Shown: positions 15,672-23,740 of the stretch, piece after piece
How positions within the stretch are numbered: the first letter of the stretch is position 1
Layout of the letters: each line of letters starts with the position of its first letter
Assembly: GCA_900542085.1 (NCBI GenBank)
Contig: UQMK01000019.1
Location: 1-41,226 of the forward strand
Reading direction: 5' to 3'
From: an uncultured Collinsella sp.
GTDB taxonomy: Bacteria; Actinomycetota; Coriobacteriia; Coriobacteriales; Coriobacteriaceae
Length of the DNA stretch: 41,226 bases
The notes under the pieces: generated by a model
What the model was told of the DNA's origin: nothing
Databases searched by the model: none
What the model saw: the letters and a program-made list of their open reading frames with translations, nothing else
Made by a program: the position numbers and the translations under genes

Positions 15672-16655
15672 TTACTTCACCTCGACGGGCTTGGCGCCGG
15701 GATAGCGGTCCTCAAAGTCCTGACGGTACTTATTGTCATTGGTGCCCGCCACGTTGTCGCGTGACAGCGGCGCCACGATCTCATTCTTGTGGTCCGCGGG
15801 CTTTGCGTACTTCAGGCTGATCTCCCAGGCATCGCAGATCGCGTCAATGCGGTGGTCCAGGTCGTCATACAGGGCAACGATGTCTTTCCAGGAGCTGTAG
15901 TTCTTGGAGCTCGTCGGGACGTCCAGGTCCTCGACGATGTCGTAATACTGCTCGATGGTGTCCTCCGTGCGCTCGGCGACGTCGGCGAGATTTTGACGGG
16001 CGGTGCGATCTTCTTCCAGATAGCTGCCATTGAAGGCCTGCGCGCAGGCGCGGACCTGGCTATCGAGATCTTCGAGCAGATCGTAGTATTCGCTCAGGCG
16101 ACGGTAGAGGTTCTGCTCGGAGAGGGTTGCTTCGCCGTCGTCCTCGTCGTCATCGTCGCCATCATCGTAGAGGCTATTGGGGTCGTCGAGAGGCTTGAGG
16201 TCATCATCGTCAACATCATGGTGCAGCTTAGTAATCTCGGCAGTCGTTTGCGTGGCGGCGTTGTCGAAAGGCTTGATCACAAAAAAGATGACCAAGGCGA
16301 TGATAATTGCCACGAGCACAACGATAACGGCGATAAGCGCCTTGGTGCTGCTCTTTTTGGCGGCGGGGGCCTGCGGTGAATCAGGCGCGTACGTAGATGC
16401 CGGTTGCTGTTGGGGCGGGGTGTCCGCGACGGGTATGCGCTGCGTCGTTTCGACCGCTGCGGGGCTGGCGGCGGGGTCGGGGCGATAGGCGAGGGGGTCG
16501 TCCGGCTTAGCTTGCGGCGTATCGAGGAAGCCGGTCTGCTCAAACGCGGGTTGGCCATTGCTTGCGGTTGTCTGCTCAACGGGTGCACCGCATGAGGTGC
16601 AGAACTTGGCATCATCTGCAAGAAGTTTGCCGCACGAGGCGCAATACCGAGACAT
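15672..16655 (-). CDS. Zinc-ribbon membrane protein of unknown function
   Basis: A 327-residue protein. An N-terminal zinc ribbon (CASCGKLLADDAKFCTSCG, residues 4-22) is followed by a Pro/Gln/Thr-rich linker, one membrane helix (ALIAVIVVLVAIIIALVIFF, around residue 120) and a long acidic, mostly helical extracytoplasmic part containing DDDDDEDD-like runs. ATG 16655 is chosen because AAAGGAG sits six bases upstream. The topology fits a membrane-anchored sensor or cell-envelope protein; no enzymatic motif was seen. The gene is bracketed on both sides by copies of the same palindromic repeat. Confidence 0.75.
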   Translation of the reverse strand: MSRYCASCGKLLADDAKFCTSCGAPVEQTTASNGQPAFEQTGFLDTPQAKPDDPLAYRPDPAASPAAVETTQRIPVADTPPQQQPASTYAPDSPQAPAAKKSSTKALIAVIVVLVAIIIALVIFFVIKPFDNAATQTTAEITKLHHDVDDDDLKPLDDPNSLYDDGDDDDEDDGEATLSEQNLYRRLSEYYDLLEDLDSQVRACAQAFNGSYLEEDRTARQNLADVAERTEDTIEQYYDIVEDLDVPTSSKNYSSWKDIVALYDDLDHRIDAICDAWEISLKYAKPADHKNEIVAPLSRDNVAGTNDNKYRQDFEDRYPGAKPVEVK

Positions 16656-16723
16656 TGCCACTCCTTTCGCCACATTTCAAATCAATACGATGATTATACC
16701 CAGCGTCCAAAAGTCCCCATCGT

Positions 16724-16794
16724 AAGTTGCGGTGAAATAGGGACTGTTTGGCGGTCTCAGAGCTTCAATCAGTCCCTATTTCACCGCAACTTTG
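16724..16794. repeat. Palindromic element, copy 2, 5' of the zinc-ribbon gene
   Basis: Its arms match those of the element at 15588-15654 (TTGCGGTGAAATAGGGACTG and reverse complement), but its loop is different. Outside it, GTCCCCAT (16713-16720) and ATTGGGGAC (16812-16820) form a weaker outer pair, so the element may be larger. Confidence 0.8.
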
Positions 16795-16894
16795 GAAAGA
16801 CACCTTTAGCCATTGGGGACGCGCCGAGCACTGGGGTATCATGGCTTGGTTGATATATCTGCATTTACGCGCCTTGTAGGAAGGGGCTGCGCTC

Positions 16895-17578
16895 ATGGCT
16901 TTTGAGCCCGCTCAACATAGCTTTATCACGCTCGAGGGCGTCGATGGTGCCGGCAAGTCCACGCAGGCGCGTCTGCTTGCCCGCGCGCTCGAACTCGCTG
17001 GCTACCGGGTCGTAAGCCTGCGCGAGCCGGGCGGCACCGCCATCAGCGAAAAGATTCGTGCTCTGCTGCTCGACCCCGCCAATACGGCGATGGGCGACAC
17101 CTGCGAGTTGCTGCTCTACGAGGCTGCGCGTGCCCAGCTGGTGCACGAGGTCATCGCGCCCGCCCTCGCGGCCGGCAAGGTGGTCCTGTGCGATCGCTTC
17201 TACGATTCCACGACCTGCTACCAGGCGTTTGCCGATGGCCTCGACCGTCAGATGGTACGCGATGCCAACAACCTGGCTGTCGCCGGTACGCATCCGGCGC
17301 TCACGCTCGTCTACCACATCACACCCGAGCAGGCGGCGCTACGCATGGCAGCCCGTGGCGCGGCAGATCGCATGGAGGCAAAAGGCATGGCCTTCCAAGA
17401 GCGCGTTTACGAGGGGTTTAGCGCCATTGCCGCCGAGGAACCAAATCGCGTAAAGCTTATCGACGCCACCGCGCCCGTCGCGGAGGTCTTCGAGAAGACG
17501 GTCGAGCAGGTTCGCGCGTACGGTCTCGACATTCCGCAAGATGCCGTCGCCGCCGCGCTTGCCAAGGAGGCCGAGTAA
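16895..17578 (+). CDS. tmk: Thymidylate kinase
   Basis: Phosphorylates dTMP to dTDP for DNA synthesis. The 227-residue protein shows the P-loop EGVDGAGKST (residues 14-23), the DR(Y/H)-type motif as DRFYDST, the substrate-binding REPGGT, and a lid region rich in arginines (RMAARGAADRME). AGGAAGGGG lies upstream of the ATG. The next gene (holB) starts one base after its stop codon, and tmk-holB-ricT is a widespread gene order, which supports the call. Confidence 0.95.
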   Translation: MAFEPAQHSFITLEGVDGAGKSTQARLLARALELAGYRVVSLREPGGTAISEKIRALLLDPANTAMGDTCELLLYEAARAQLVHEVIAPALAAGKVVLCDRFYDSTTCYQAFADGLDRQMVRDANNLAVAGTHPALTLVYHITPEQAALRMAARGAADRMEAKGMAFQERVYEGFSAIAAEEPNRVKLIDATAPVAEVFEKTVEQVRAYGLDIPQDAVAAALAKEAE

Positions 17579-17579
17579 C

Positions 17580-18707
17580 ATGGCCCCCGCTCAGGCAAGC
17601 CTGCTGGCCAAGCTCGACACCCAACAGCGCGTGCGCGACTTTTTGACCAACGCCGTCGCCAGCGGCCGCGCATCGCACGCCTACCTGTTTTTGGGCGCTC
17701 CCGGCGCCGGCAAGCTCGATGCCGCATGGGCGCTCGCCCAAGCCTTCCTGTGCGAGCAGGACGGCTGCGGCGCATGCGACAGCTGCGTACGCGTTGCTCG
17801 GCATACGCATCCCGACGTGCACTATTACACGCCCGAGAGCGCCACGGGCTACCTCATTGCCCAGACCCGCGAGCTGCTCGATGACGTGCCGCTGGCGCCC
17901 ATCCGCGCCAAGGCCAAGGTCTACATCATCGACCGTGCCGAGCAGCTGCGTGCTAACACTGCCAACGCACTGCTCAAAACACTCGAGGAGCCGCCCGAGG
18001 GCGTCATGTTCATCTTGCTGGGCACCTCGGCAGACGTGATGTTGCCCACCATCGTGAGCCGCTGTCAGTGCGTGCCGTTTCGGCTGGTGTCGCCCACCGT
18101 GGCCGCGCAGGCCGTGAGTCGCGCGACGGGCCAGGATCTCGCGCGCTGTCGCATGGCGGTCGCCGTGGCGGGAAGCCCCACACGCGGCATCGAGTTCCTT
18201 AAGAGCGCCGAGCGCCAGGATGCTCGCCGCCAGATGGTCCGCGCCATCGACTCGCTCATCGCTGCCGATGAGGCCGATGTACTCAGTCGCGCCAAGTCGC
18301 TCATCGTCGCCGTTAAAGCGCCGCTCGCCGAGGTCAAGTCCACGCAGGAAAAGGTGCTCGAGCAAAACGCCGACTACCTGTCGCGTGGAGCATTGAAGCA
18401 GCTTGAGGACCGCAACAAGCGCGAACTCAACGCGCGCGAGCGTTCGGGTATCATGGAAGCGCTGGCGAGCGCGCGGACGCTCATGCGCGACGTGCTGCTG
18501 ACGCTTCAGGACGAGGCGGCAGGCGTTGTGAACGAGGACGTGCGCGACACGATCGGGCGGCTTGCCGCGGCGACGAATGTTGCGGGTGCCACCCAGGCGC
18601 TCGAGGCGGTTGCCACGGCTGAGCGCAACATCGCCAGAAACGTTACTCCCCAGCTGGCCATCGAGGTCATGCTGTTCGATATCAGGAAGGCACTGAAATG
18701 CCGTTAG
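17580..18707 (+). CDS. holB: DNA polymerase III delta' subunit
   Basis: Subunit of the sliding-clamp loader. The 375-residue protein has the AAA+ fold with GAPGAGK (residues 39-45) followed by Leu rather than Ser/Thr, so the nucleotide site is probably weak or inactive, as is common for delta'. A four-cysteine zinc module (Cys58, Cys63, Cys66, Cys69) and the sensor-1/SRC region (VSRCQ) are present. ATG 17580 is preceded by AAGGAGG inside the end of tmk. Its 3' end overlaps the next gene by ten bases. Confidence 0.92.
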   Translation: MAPAQASLLAKLDTQQRVRDFLTNAVASGRASHAYLFLGAPGAGKLDAAWALAQAFLCEQDGCGACDSCVRVARHTHPDVHYYTPESATGYLIAQTRELLDDVPLAPIRAKAKVYIIDRAEQLRANTANALLKTLEEPPEGVMFILLGTSADVMLPTIVSRCQCVPFRLVSPTVAAQAVSRATGQDLARCRMAVAVAGSPTRGIEFLKSAERQDARRQMVRAIDSLIAADEADVLSRAKSLIVAVKAPLAEVKSTQEKVLEQNADYLSRGALKQLEDRNKRELNARERSGIMEALASARTLMRDVLLTLQDEAAGVVNEDVRDTIGRLAAATNVAGATQALEAVATAERNIARNVTPQLAIEVMLFDIRKALKCR

Positions 18708-20392
18708 TCGTACCCGTTAAGTTTACCTACGCCTCGCGCGACCTGTGGTTTGACCCGCAGGATCTGGATATCCTCGAGGCCGATTATGCCATTTGCTCCA
18801 CCGAGCGCGGAACCGAGATCGGCCTGGTCACGGCCGATCCCTTCGAGGTGCCGCAAGATGAGATCGGCCAGCCGCTCAAGCCCGTGCTGCGCGTGGCGAG
18901 CGACATCGACCTGCAGCTTGCCGACGACCTGGCCATCCAGGGCGACGAGGCGATGGTCGATTTCCGCCGTCTGGTCAAAGAGCTCGACCTCGAGATGAAG
19001 CCGGTCGGCGTCGAGTACCTGTTTGGCGGCGAGAAGGCCGTGTTCTACTTTGCGGCCGAGGAACGCGTCGATTTTCGTCAGCTCGTCAAGGACCTGTCCT
19101 CGACGCTGCACATTCGCGTCGACATGCGTCAGATCGGCGTGCGCGATGAGACCCGCCTGGTGGGCGGCTATGCCCAATGCGGACAGGAGCTCTGCTGCAC
19201 GCGCTTTGGCGGACAGTTTGAGCCCGTCTCGATTCGCATGGCAAAAGAGCAGGACCTGCCGCTCAACTCGTCCAAGATCAGCGGCGTTTGCGGCCGCCTG
19301 ATGTGCTGCCTGCGTTATGAGTTCGAGGCGTACAAGGACTTTAAGAGCCGTGCGCCCAAAAAGAAGACGCTCATCGATACGCCGCTCGGCAAGGCGCGTA
19401 TACAGGAATATGACACGCCGCGTGAGCAGCTGGTGCTGCGCCTGGAGAACGGCAAAGTCTTTAAGGTCAACCTGGCCGATATGACGTGCTCGGAGGGCTG
19501 CAAAAAGAAGGCCGCCGAGCAGGGCTGCAACTGCCGCCCCGACTGCGTGACGCGTGACGTGCTCGAGCGCATCGAGTCGCCCGAGATGCGCCTGGCGCTC
19601 ATGGAACTCGATCGCGAGAACGGCGTCGACGTGGGCGATGGCCTGTCGAGCGCCGATCGTCTGGCCGGCACATCGATGCCCAAGCGCCGTCGTCGCGATG
19701 CCGAATCCGATGCTCGCGCTGCTCAGGGCCAGGGCGAGGGCCGTGGCCGTGGAAAGGGCCGCGGCAAGGCCGAGGCACCCGAGGCCGAGGAGGCAGCCGG
19801 TGGCCGTCGCCGCCGCAAGCGCGCGGCGTCCGTCGACAATGGCGAGGCCGCGGGCAAGAACGCTTCCCGCGAACGCGAGGCTCAGCAGCCCCAGCAGCAA
19901 AACCGCGGCGGCGGCATGAACCCCACGCGCCGTCGTCGCCGTCACCTGTCGAGCGAGGAGCGCGAGGACGCCTTCCGCGCCGCAGCCGCTCGCGAGGCCG
20001 GTGCCGCTCCCAAGGACGCCTCGGCCTCCGACGCGCCTGCCGACAAGGGCGGCAAGCCGCGTGGCGAGGAGGAGTGGGCGTCACGTCCGCGCCGTCGCCA
20101 TTCCTCGGGCACGCAGCAGAAGCCCTCGGTTCCTTCTGTGGCCGATCAGGTTTCGGATGGAGAAGTCAAGGTCACGCGCCGTCGCCCCGGCGATGGTGGA
20201 GGAGCTGCCGCCAAGGCTTCGCGCGGCGGTACTCGCGATGAGCGCGAACCGCGTGAGGATCGCGGTGGCGAGGGCTCGACCGACCAGGGTCAAAAGCGCC
20301 GCCGTCGCCGTCGCTCCCGCAAGCCGCGCCAGGACGGTGGTGAAGGCTCGACCCACACCTCGTCCGCACCGCAACCGCCTGCCGGCGAATAA
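18698..20392 (+). CDS. ricT: PSP1-domain protein RicT (YaaT-like) with a long basic tail
   Basis: The first 300 residues form a PSP1 domain with the cysteine sets of the family (CGQELCCTRFGG and GVCGRLMCCLRYE), which in Bacillus RicT helps hold iron-sulfur clusters in a complex that influences mRNA maturation, competence and sporulation. A second cysteine cluster (CSEGCKKK...CNCRPDC) follows. The last 230 residues or so are low-complexity Arg/Lys/Gly/Ala-rich sequence (RRRRR and GRGRGKGRGK runs), probably disordered and nucleic-acid binding. Bacillus RicT is only about 275 residues, so the tail nearly doubles the length. It starts inside the end of holB after AGGAAGG. Confidence 0.88.
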   Translation: MPLVVPVKFTYASRDLWFDPQDLDILEADYAICSTERGTEIGLVTADPFEVPQDEIGQPLKPVLRVASDIDLQLADDLAIQGDEAMVDFRRLVKELDLEMKPVGVEYLFGGEKAVFYFAAEERVDFRQLVKDLSSTLHIRVDMRQIGVRDETRLVGGYAQCGQELCCTRFGGQFEPVSIRMAKEQDLPLNSSKISGVCGRLMCCLRYEFEAYKDFKSRAPKKKTLIDTPLGKARIQEYDTPREQLVLRLENGKVFKVNLADMTCSEGCKKKAAEQGCNCRPDCVTRDVLERIESPEMRLALMELDRENGVDVGDGLSSADRLAGTSMPKRRRRDAESDARAAQGQGEGRGRGKGRGKAEAPEAEEAAGGRRRRKRAASVDNGEAAGKNASREREAQQPQQQNRGGGMNPTRRRRRHLSSEEREDAFRAAAAREAGAAPKDASASDAPADKGGKPRGEEEWASRPRRRHSSGTQQKPSVPSVADQVSDGEVKVTRRRPGDGGGAAAKASRGGTRDEREPREDRGGEGSTDQGQKRRRRRRSRKPRQDGGEGSTHTSSAPQPPAGE

Positions 20393-20454
20393 CGTCCGTA
20401 AGCGGATGTAACCCGCCTGACCCCAGCACCTCTGGGTATCATGGCTCTACACCG

Positions 20455-20490
20455 ACAACCCTCCCTTCGCCTTCGCGTAGGGAGGGTTGT
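20455..20490 (+). promoter_or_regulatory. Hairpin that covers the comF ribosome site
   Basis: ACAACCCTCCCT (20455-20466) pairs perfectly with AGGGAGGGTTGT (20479-20490). The right arm contains the GGAGGG ribosome site of comF (20481-20486), seven bases before its ATG. Folded mRNA would hide the site. The hairpin could also slow polymerase at the end of ricT, but no T tract follows. Confidence 0.6.
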
Positions 20491-20493
20491 GTC

Positions 20494-21300
20494 ATGAAGA
20501 GACATCTGAACGTATTGACTCGCTTGCAGGACGCAGGTGTCCTACCGTTTGCGGACGAATTGCTACCGCTTGCCGAGCACGCGACATACGAGGCGCTCGA
20601 GGCGTTGTCGCCTACGCGATGCGCCGGCTGCGAGCGTTCCGGTGCGCTGATCTGCCAGGATTGTCTGGCATCGCTCGCACTCATCGACCCGTGCCATAGC
20701 TGCATCCGATGCGGCGCCCCGTTTGGGGATTTGCTGTGTACCGAGTGTTCGGTCGAGGGCGCGTCTTCGGCAATGGCCGAGGCGCTCGACCGCTGCCTGG
20801 CGTGCGCCGTCTATGCGCATCCGCTGCCGCGCATCATTAAAGCGTACAAGGATGCGGGCGAGCGACGTCTGGCACCGTATCTGGCGGAGCTACTCTACGA
20901 CACTGCCTTGCATGCCCAGGTGGCAGCCCCCGATCGCTACGGCAGTGTGCTGTCCGGCGCCGACGCGGTGGTATTTGTGCCCGCGACTGCGGCAGCGTTT
21001 CGGCGGCGTGGATTCGACCATATGGAAGCAATCGCGCGCTCGTTTTGCGATCTTTCGGGTGTGTCGCTGCTGGACGCCCTGGTCAAATACGGTCACGGTG
21101 ACCAGCGCGAGCTCGGTCGCGATGAGCGCCGGGAGCATGCCCGGGGCATGTACGAGACGGTCGAGGATGTGCGCGGCCGCCGTCTGCTGCTCATCGATGA
21201 TGTTATTACCACGGGCGCGACCATGGCAGCAGCCTCGGCGGAGCTCAAGCGTGCCGGCGCCGCAGCAGTCGATGGCCTCGCTATCGCACGCGTTTGGTAG
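20494..21300 (+). CDS. comF: ComF-family phosphoribosyltransferase-like protein
   Basis: A 268-residue protein with the ComF plan. An N-terminal zinc finger has CxxC pairs (CAGC, CQDC, CIRC, CTEC, about residues 43-85). The phosphoribosyltransferase domain ends in the PRPP-binding motif LLLIDDVITTGAT. ComF proteins act in the cytoplasm in DNA uptake and competence, and in some bacteria in DNA repair; the biochemical reaction is not firmly known. The ribosome site is sequestered in a hairpin (20455-20490). Confidence 0.9.
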   Translation: MKRHLNVLTRLQDAGVLPFADELLPLAEHATYEALEALSPTRCAGCERSGALICQDCLASLALIDPCHSCIRCGAPFGDLLCTECSVEGASSAMAEALDRCLACAVYAHPLPRIIKAYKDAGERRLAPYLAELLYDTALHAQVAAPDRYGSVLSGADAVVFVPATAAAFRRRGFDHMEAIARSFCDLSGVSLLDALVKYGHGDQRELGRDERREHARGMYETVEDVRGRRLLLIDDVITTGATMAAASAELKRAGAAAVDGLAIARVW

Positions 21301-21748
21301 GGGGTGGCTTTGTGGCAGTGAAGATAGCGCGTGCGGCCCGTCCCGACCTGCGAAATCTGTACTCGCGATGCGAATAACGTCCCTAACCTTAAACTATAGC
21401 TTGAACTTAGCTATAATGCGCTACGTTCCTGCCAGGCTGTGGTTGCGGACGGACGAAATGCCCATCCTAGTCCAAGACAGACGCGGTCAAAGGGATCCAC
21501 GTAAGCGGCCGCGTGCGCGCGGCGCGATCATGGCGCGTCCTAGATGTAAGCCGCACCGTCCGTTCTACTTTCTTTGGGGCAATACCGCCTCGCGGGCGAG
21601 CGGGCCAGTCGTGAAGGTGGCTGCGGCCTCCCGAGCAAACGCCCCGGTGCGCAAGTGTGGGGTCAAATACCAGGTCAGCTGGTGGGAACAACCCGATATT
21701 CCGTGCGGGGCACGGATCGTATACGACACAGAAGGCAGGGTAGTGGAC
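21301..21748 (+). other. Gene-poor interval with a strong promoter and a 330-base leader
   Basis: No gene with a credible ribosome site was found. A promoter lies at 21389-21417 and the lipoprotein gene starts at 21749, leaving a leader of about 330 bases, long enough for a regulatory RNA or a small RNA. I compared it by eye with common riboswitch, SRP, 6S, RNase P and tmRNA signatures and saw none. The frame of the lipoprotein is open upstream to 21416, which in GC-rich DNA is not evidence of coding. Confidence 0.45.
21389..21417 (+). promoter_or_regulatory. Promoter with an inverted repeat over the -10 box
   Basis: TTAAAC (21389-21394), a 17-bp spacer and consensus TATAAT (21412-21417). 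TATAGCT (21395-21401) and AGCTATA (21409-21415) form a perfect inverted repeat with a 7-bp gap that overlaps the -10 box, a likely repressor site. Confidence 0.6.
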
Positions 21749-22759
21749 ATGGTGAGGGGCAGCTTGATGCATGCGGCTCGGTTGGGTGCTGGGACCGCGG
21801 CGGTCATTGCCGTTTTGGGCCTGAGCGGATGCGCGTTCAATCCACTGTCCACGTTCACGACGCCCACGATTGACCAGATCGAGCGCGAGACCGTTACCCC
21901 CACGGTATCGGACAATGCCCTGGTCACGCCGGGAACCCTGACAGTCGCCCTCGATACTTCCGATGCCCCGCAAGCCATGCAGGATGCCGACGGAAACCTC
22001 ACGGGCTATGCGGTCGATACCGCTCGTGCCCTCGCGTGCCGCATGGGTCTCAAGGTTGCTTTTGTCGATGCGTCCTCGGCCGATTCCGTGCTCAGCGATA
22101 AGAAGGCCGACATCTTCATTGGCGACGTTAGGTCCACGGACGGCGACATCAGCTCGCTTGGCACCTGTCTGTACGATGCTGCCGCCGTGTTCGGCAAGAC
22201 CAGCGACGGAGAGTCCCCGAGTGTCTCAACCGACACACTCAACACTGCTACCTTGGGCGTTCAGACTTCCTCGGCCTCGCAGGAAGCGCTTGCCAAGCAA
22301 AGCATCACGGCCAACCAAAAGACCTTCTCCAACATCAACGAGTGCTTCGAGGCACTCGAGTCGGGCGAGGTCGATTACGTGATCTGTGATTCCACGGCCG
22401 GTGGTTACCTCGCGCGCCTGATGAGCCAGATCTCCTATGTCGGCACGCTCGAGGCGCCCTCCACGCTTGGCGTCGCAGGCCTTAGCTCTAACGATGAGCT
22501 GTGCAGTGCCGTGAGTGATGCCCTCGACGGTATCACGGTCGACGGCACGCTCGAGGCGGTCCACTGCGTCTGGTATGGCCAAATGCCCTATGACCTTACC
22601 GCCAAGACTGTTTCGGGGGCCAATGTGCAGGCATCCGGCTCCACGTCCAACGAGACCGAGTCCTCCGATGGCGACGCCTCTGATAACAACGGCGACAGTC
22701 CGTCGTCTAGCCAGGAGGGCGCCATCACCGACGATGACATCAACAAGCTCAATAGCTAG
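21749..22759 (+). CDS. Solute-binding lipoprotein, family 3 type
   Basis: A 336-residue secreted lipoprotein. The signal peptide ends in the lipobox LSGC (Cys28), so it would be anchored to the outer face of the membrane. The body (about residues 55-290) resembles periplasmic amino-acid-binding proteins: GTLTVALDTSDAP, GYAVDTARALACRMGLKVAFVDAS, then SGEVDYVICDSTAGGYL. The last 45 residues are a Ser/Asp/Asn-rich tail. No permease or ATPase gene is adjacent, so it is an orphan binding protein or a sensor. Start 21749 is tentative: ATG 21767 is also preceded by a ribosome-like AGGGG and gives the same lipobox. Confidence 0.78.
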   Translation: MVRGSLMHAARLGAGTAAVIAVLGLSGCAFNPLSTFTTPTIDQIERETVTPTVSDNALVTPGTLTVALDTSDAPQAMQDADGNLTGYAVDTARALACRMGLKVAFVDASSADSVLSDKKADIFIGDVRSTDGDISSLGTCLYDAAAVFGKTSDGESPSVSTDTLNTATLGVQTSSASQEALAKQSITANQKTFSNINECFEALESGEVDYVICDSTAGGYLARLMSQISYVGTLEAPSTLGVAGLSSNDELCSAVSDALDGITVDGTLEAVHCVWYGQMPYDLTAKTVSGANVQASGSTSNETESSDGDASDNNGDSPSSSQEGAITDDDINKLNS

Positions 22760-23076
22760 TTATTGGTAGGGGTGGCGTCTGCCATACACCGAACAAGGCG
22801 CTTCTTCACGGTTTCAACACGCATGGCCGGGTCTCCCAAATAGGGGAGCCCGGCTTTTCTATTTTGGTAAAACTAGCAGGTCAAAGCTAATTTCCAGGAG
22901 AAAAATTAACCCCGTCGACGCCTTCCTATAGCGCACTTTGTCACGGAAAAGTGCGAGACTTCGGTATGCGGTATCAAGCAGTCGTTATTCGGGTCTTTGG
23001 GAATTCGCGTGATTAAATGCACGGCAATGGGTACATAGCCAGTACAGTAAGTCCCCGAGGCAGATTGGAGCCACGT
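22760..23076. other. Interval between the lipoprotein gene and hpf
   Basis: It contains a terminator (22825-22864) and a small hairpin, CGCACTTT (22932-22939) with AAAGTGCG (22948-22955). No gene and no clear promoter were seen. Base composition is more AT-rich than the flanking genes. Confidence 0.5.
22825..22864 (+). terminator. Intrinsic terminator after the lipoprotein gene
   Basis: GCCGGGTCTCCC (22825-22836) pairs, with one mismatch and wobbles, to GGGGAGCCCGGC (22843-22854), followed by TTTTCTATTTT. Confidence 0.75.
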
Positions 23077-23661
23077 ATGGATATCAAGGTTTCTGGACGC
23101 AAGACGACGGTAACCGATGCTCTGCGTGCGCATGTGGATGAGAAGATCGGCGAGGCGCTCAAGGTTTTCGACATCGAGCCCATGACAGTCGACGTCGTGC
23201 TTCGTTATGAGAAGAACCCCTCGAACCCCAACCCGGCAATCGTCGAGGTCACGGTTCGTGCCCGCGGCTCTGTGATTCGCGTTGCCGAGCACGGCGCAGA
23301 TATGTATGCCGCCATCGATCTCTCCGCCGATAAGGTCACCCGCCAGCTGCGCAAGTTCAAGACCAAGGTCGTGGACAACCGCCAGGGTGGTGCCAGCGCC
23401 GCGGATGTCGCACCGGTCGAGCGCGTCGAGGATCTGGCCGACCTGCTGCTGCCCGAGGAGGAGGACGACCTGCTCGTCCGCGAGAAGGTCATCGATGTCA
23501 CCCCGATGACCGAGGAGCAGGCGCTGGTGCAGACCGATCTGCTCGGCCACGACTTCTACGTGTTCGAGAACGCGACGACTGGCCTCATCAATGTGGTGTA
23601 TCACCGTAAGAATGGTGGATATGGCATCATCAAGCCCCGCATCGAAACACTTGACGAGTAA
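23077..23661 (+). CDS. hpf: Ribosome hibernation-promoting factor, long form
   Basis: A 194-residue ribosome-binding protein that stabilises inactive 100S dimers in slow growth. The N-terminal domain (about 1-105) has the S30AE/YfiA fold (MDIKVSGRKTTVTDALRAHVDEKI). A linker is followed by the C-terminal dimerisation domain (VIDVTPMTEEQALVQTDLLG...NVVYHRKNGGYGIIKPR), so this is the long form. ATG 23077 has GGAG six bases upstream. A terminator follows at 23691. Confidence 0.94.
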   Translation: MDIKVSGRKTTVTDALRAHVDEKIGEALKVFDIEPMTVDVVLRYEKNPSNPNPAIVEVTVRARGSVIRVAEHGADMYAAIDLSADKVTRQLRKFKTKVVDNRQGGASAADVAPVERVEDLADLLLPEEEDDLLVREKVIDVTPMTEEQALVQTDLLGHDFYVFENATTGLINVVYHRKNGGYGIIKPRIETLDE

Positions 23662-23666
23662 AATAC

Positions 23667-23686
23667 GTTAACTTGCATGAGTTAAC
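23667..23686. repeat. Short palindrome after hpf
   Basis: GTTAACT (23667-23673) and AGTTAAC (23680-23686) form a perfect 7-bp inverted repeat around TGCATG, just after the hpf stop codon. It may be a protein-binding site or the first of two stacked hairpins. Confidence 0.45.
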
Positions 23687-23690
23687 GGTT

Positions 23691-23722
23691 GGCGGCCATC
23701 CCATGCGGGTGGCCGCCTTTTT
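23691..23722 (+). terminator. Intrinsic terminator after hpf
   Basis: GGCGGCCATCCC pairs, with a one-base bulge, to GGGTGGCCGCC, and five T follow (23718-23722). The degV ribosome site starts five bases later. Confidence 0.8.
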
Positions 23723-23740
23723 ACGTAAGGAGTCGCTTTG

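Noticed and set aside
20723..21748. N-terminal extension of the lipoprotein frame back through comF
   Set aside because: It overlaps comF in another frame. The signal peptide and lipobox fix the start near 21749 or 21767.
21418..21748. Candidate RNase P RNA, SRP RNA, 6S RNA or tmRNA
   Set aside because: None of the conserved signatures I know for these RNAs was found by eye, so the stretch is reported only as an unassigned leader.
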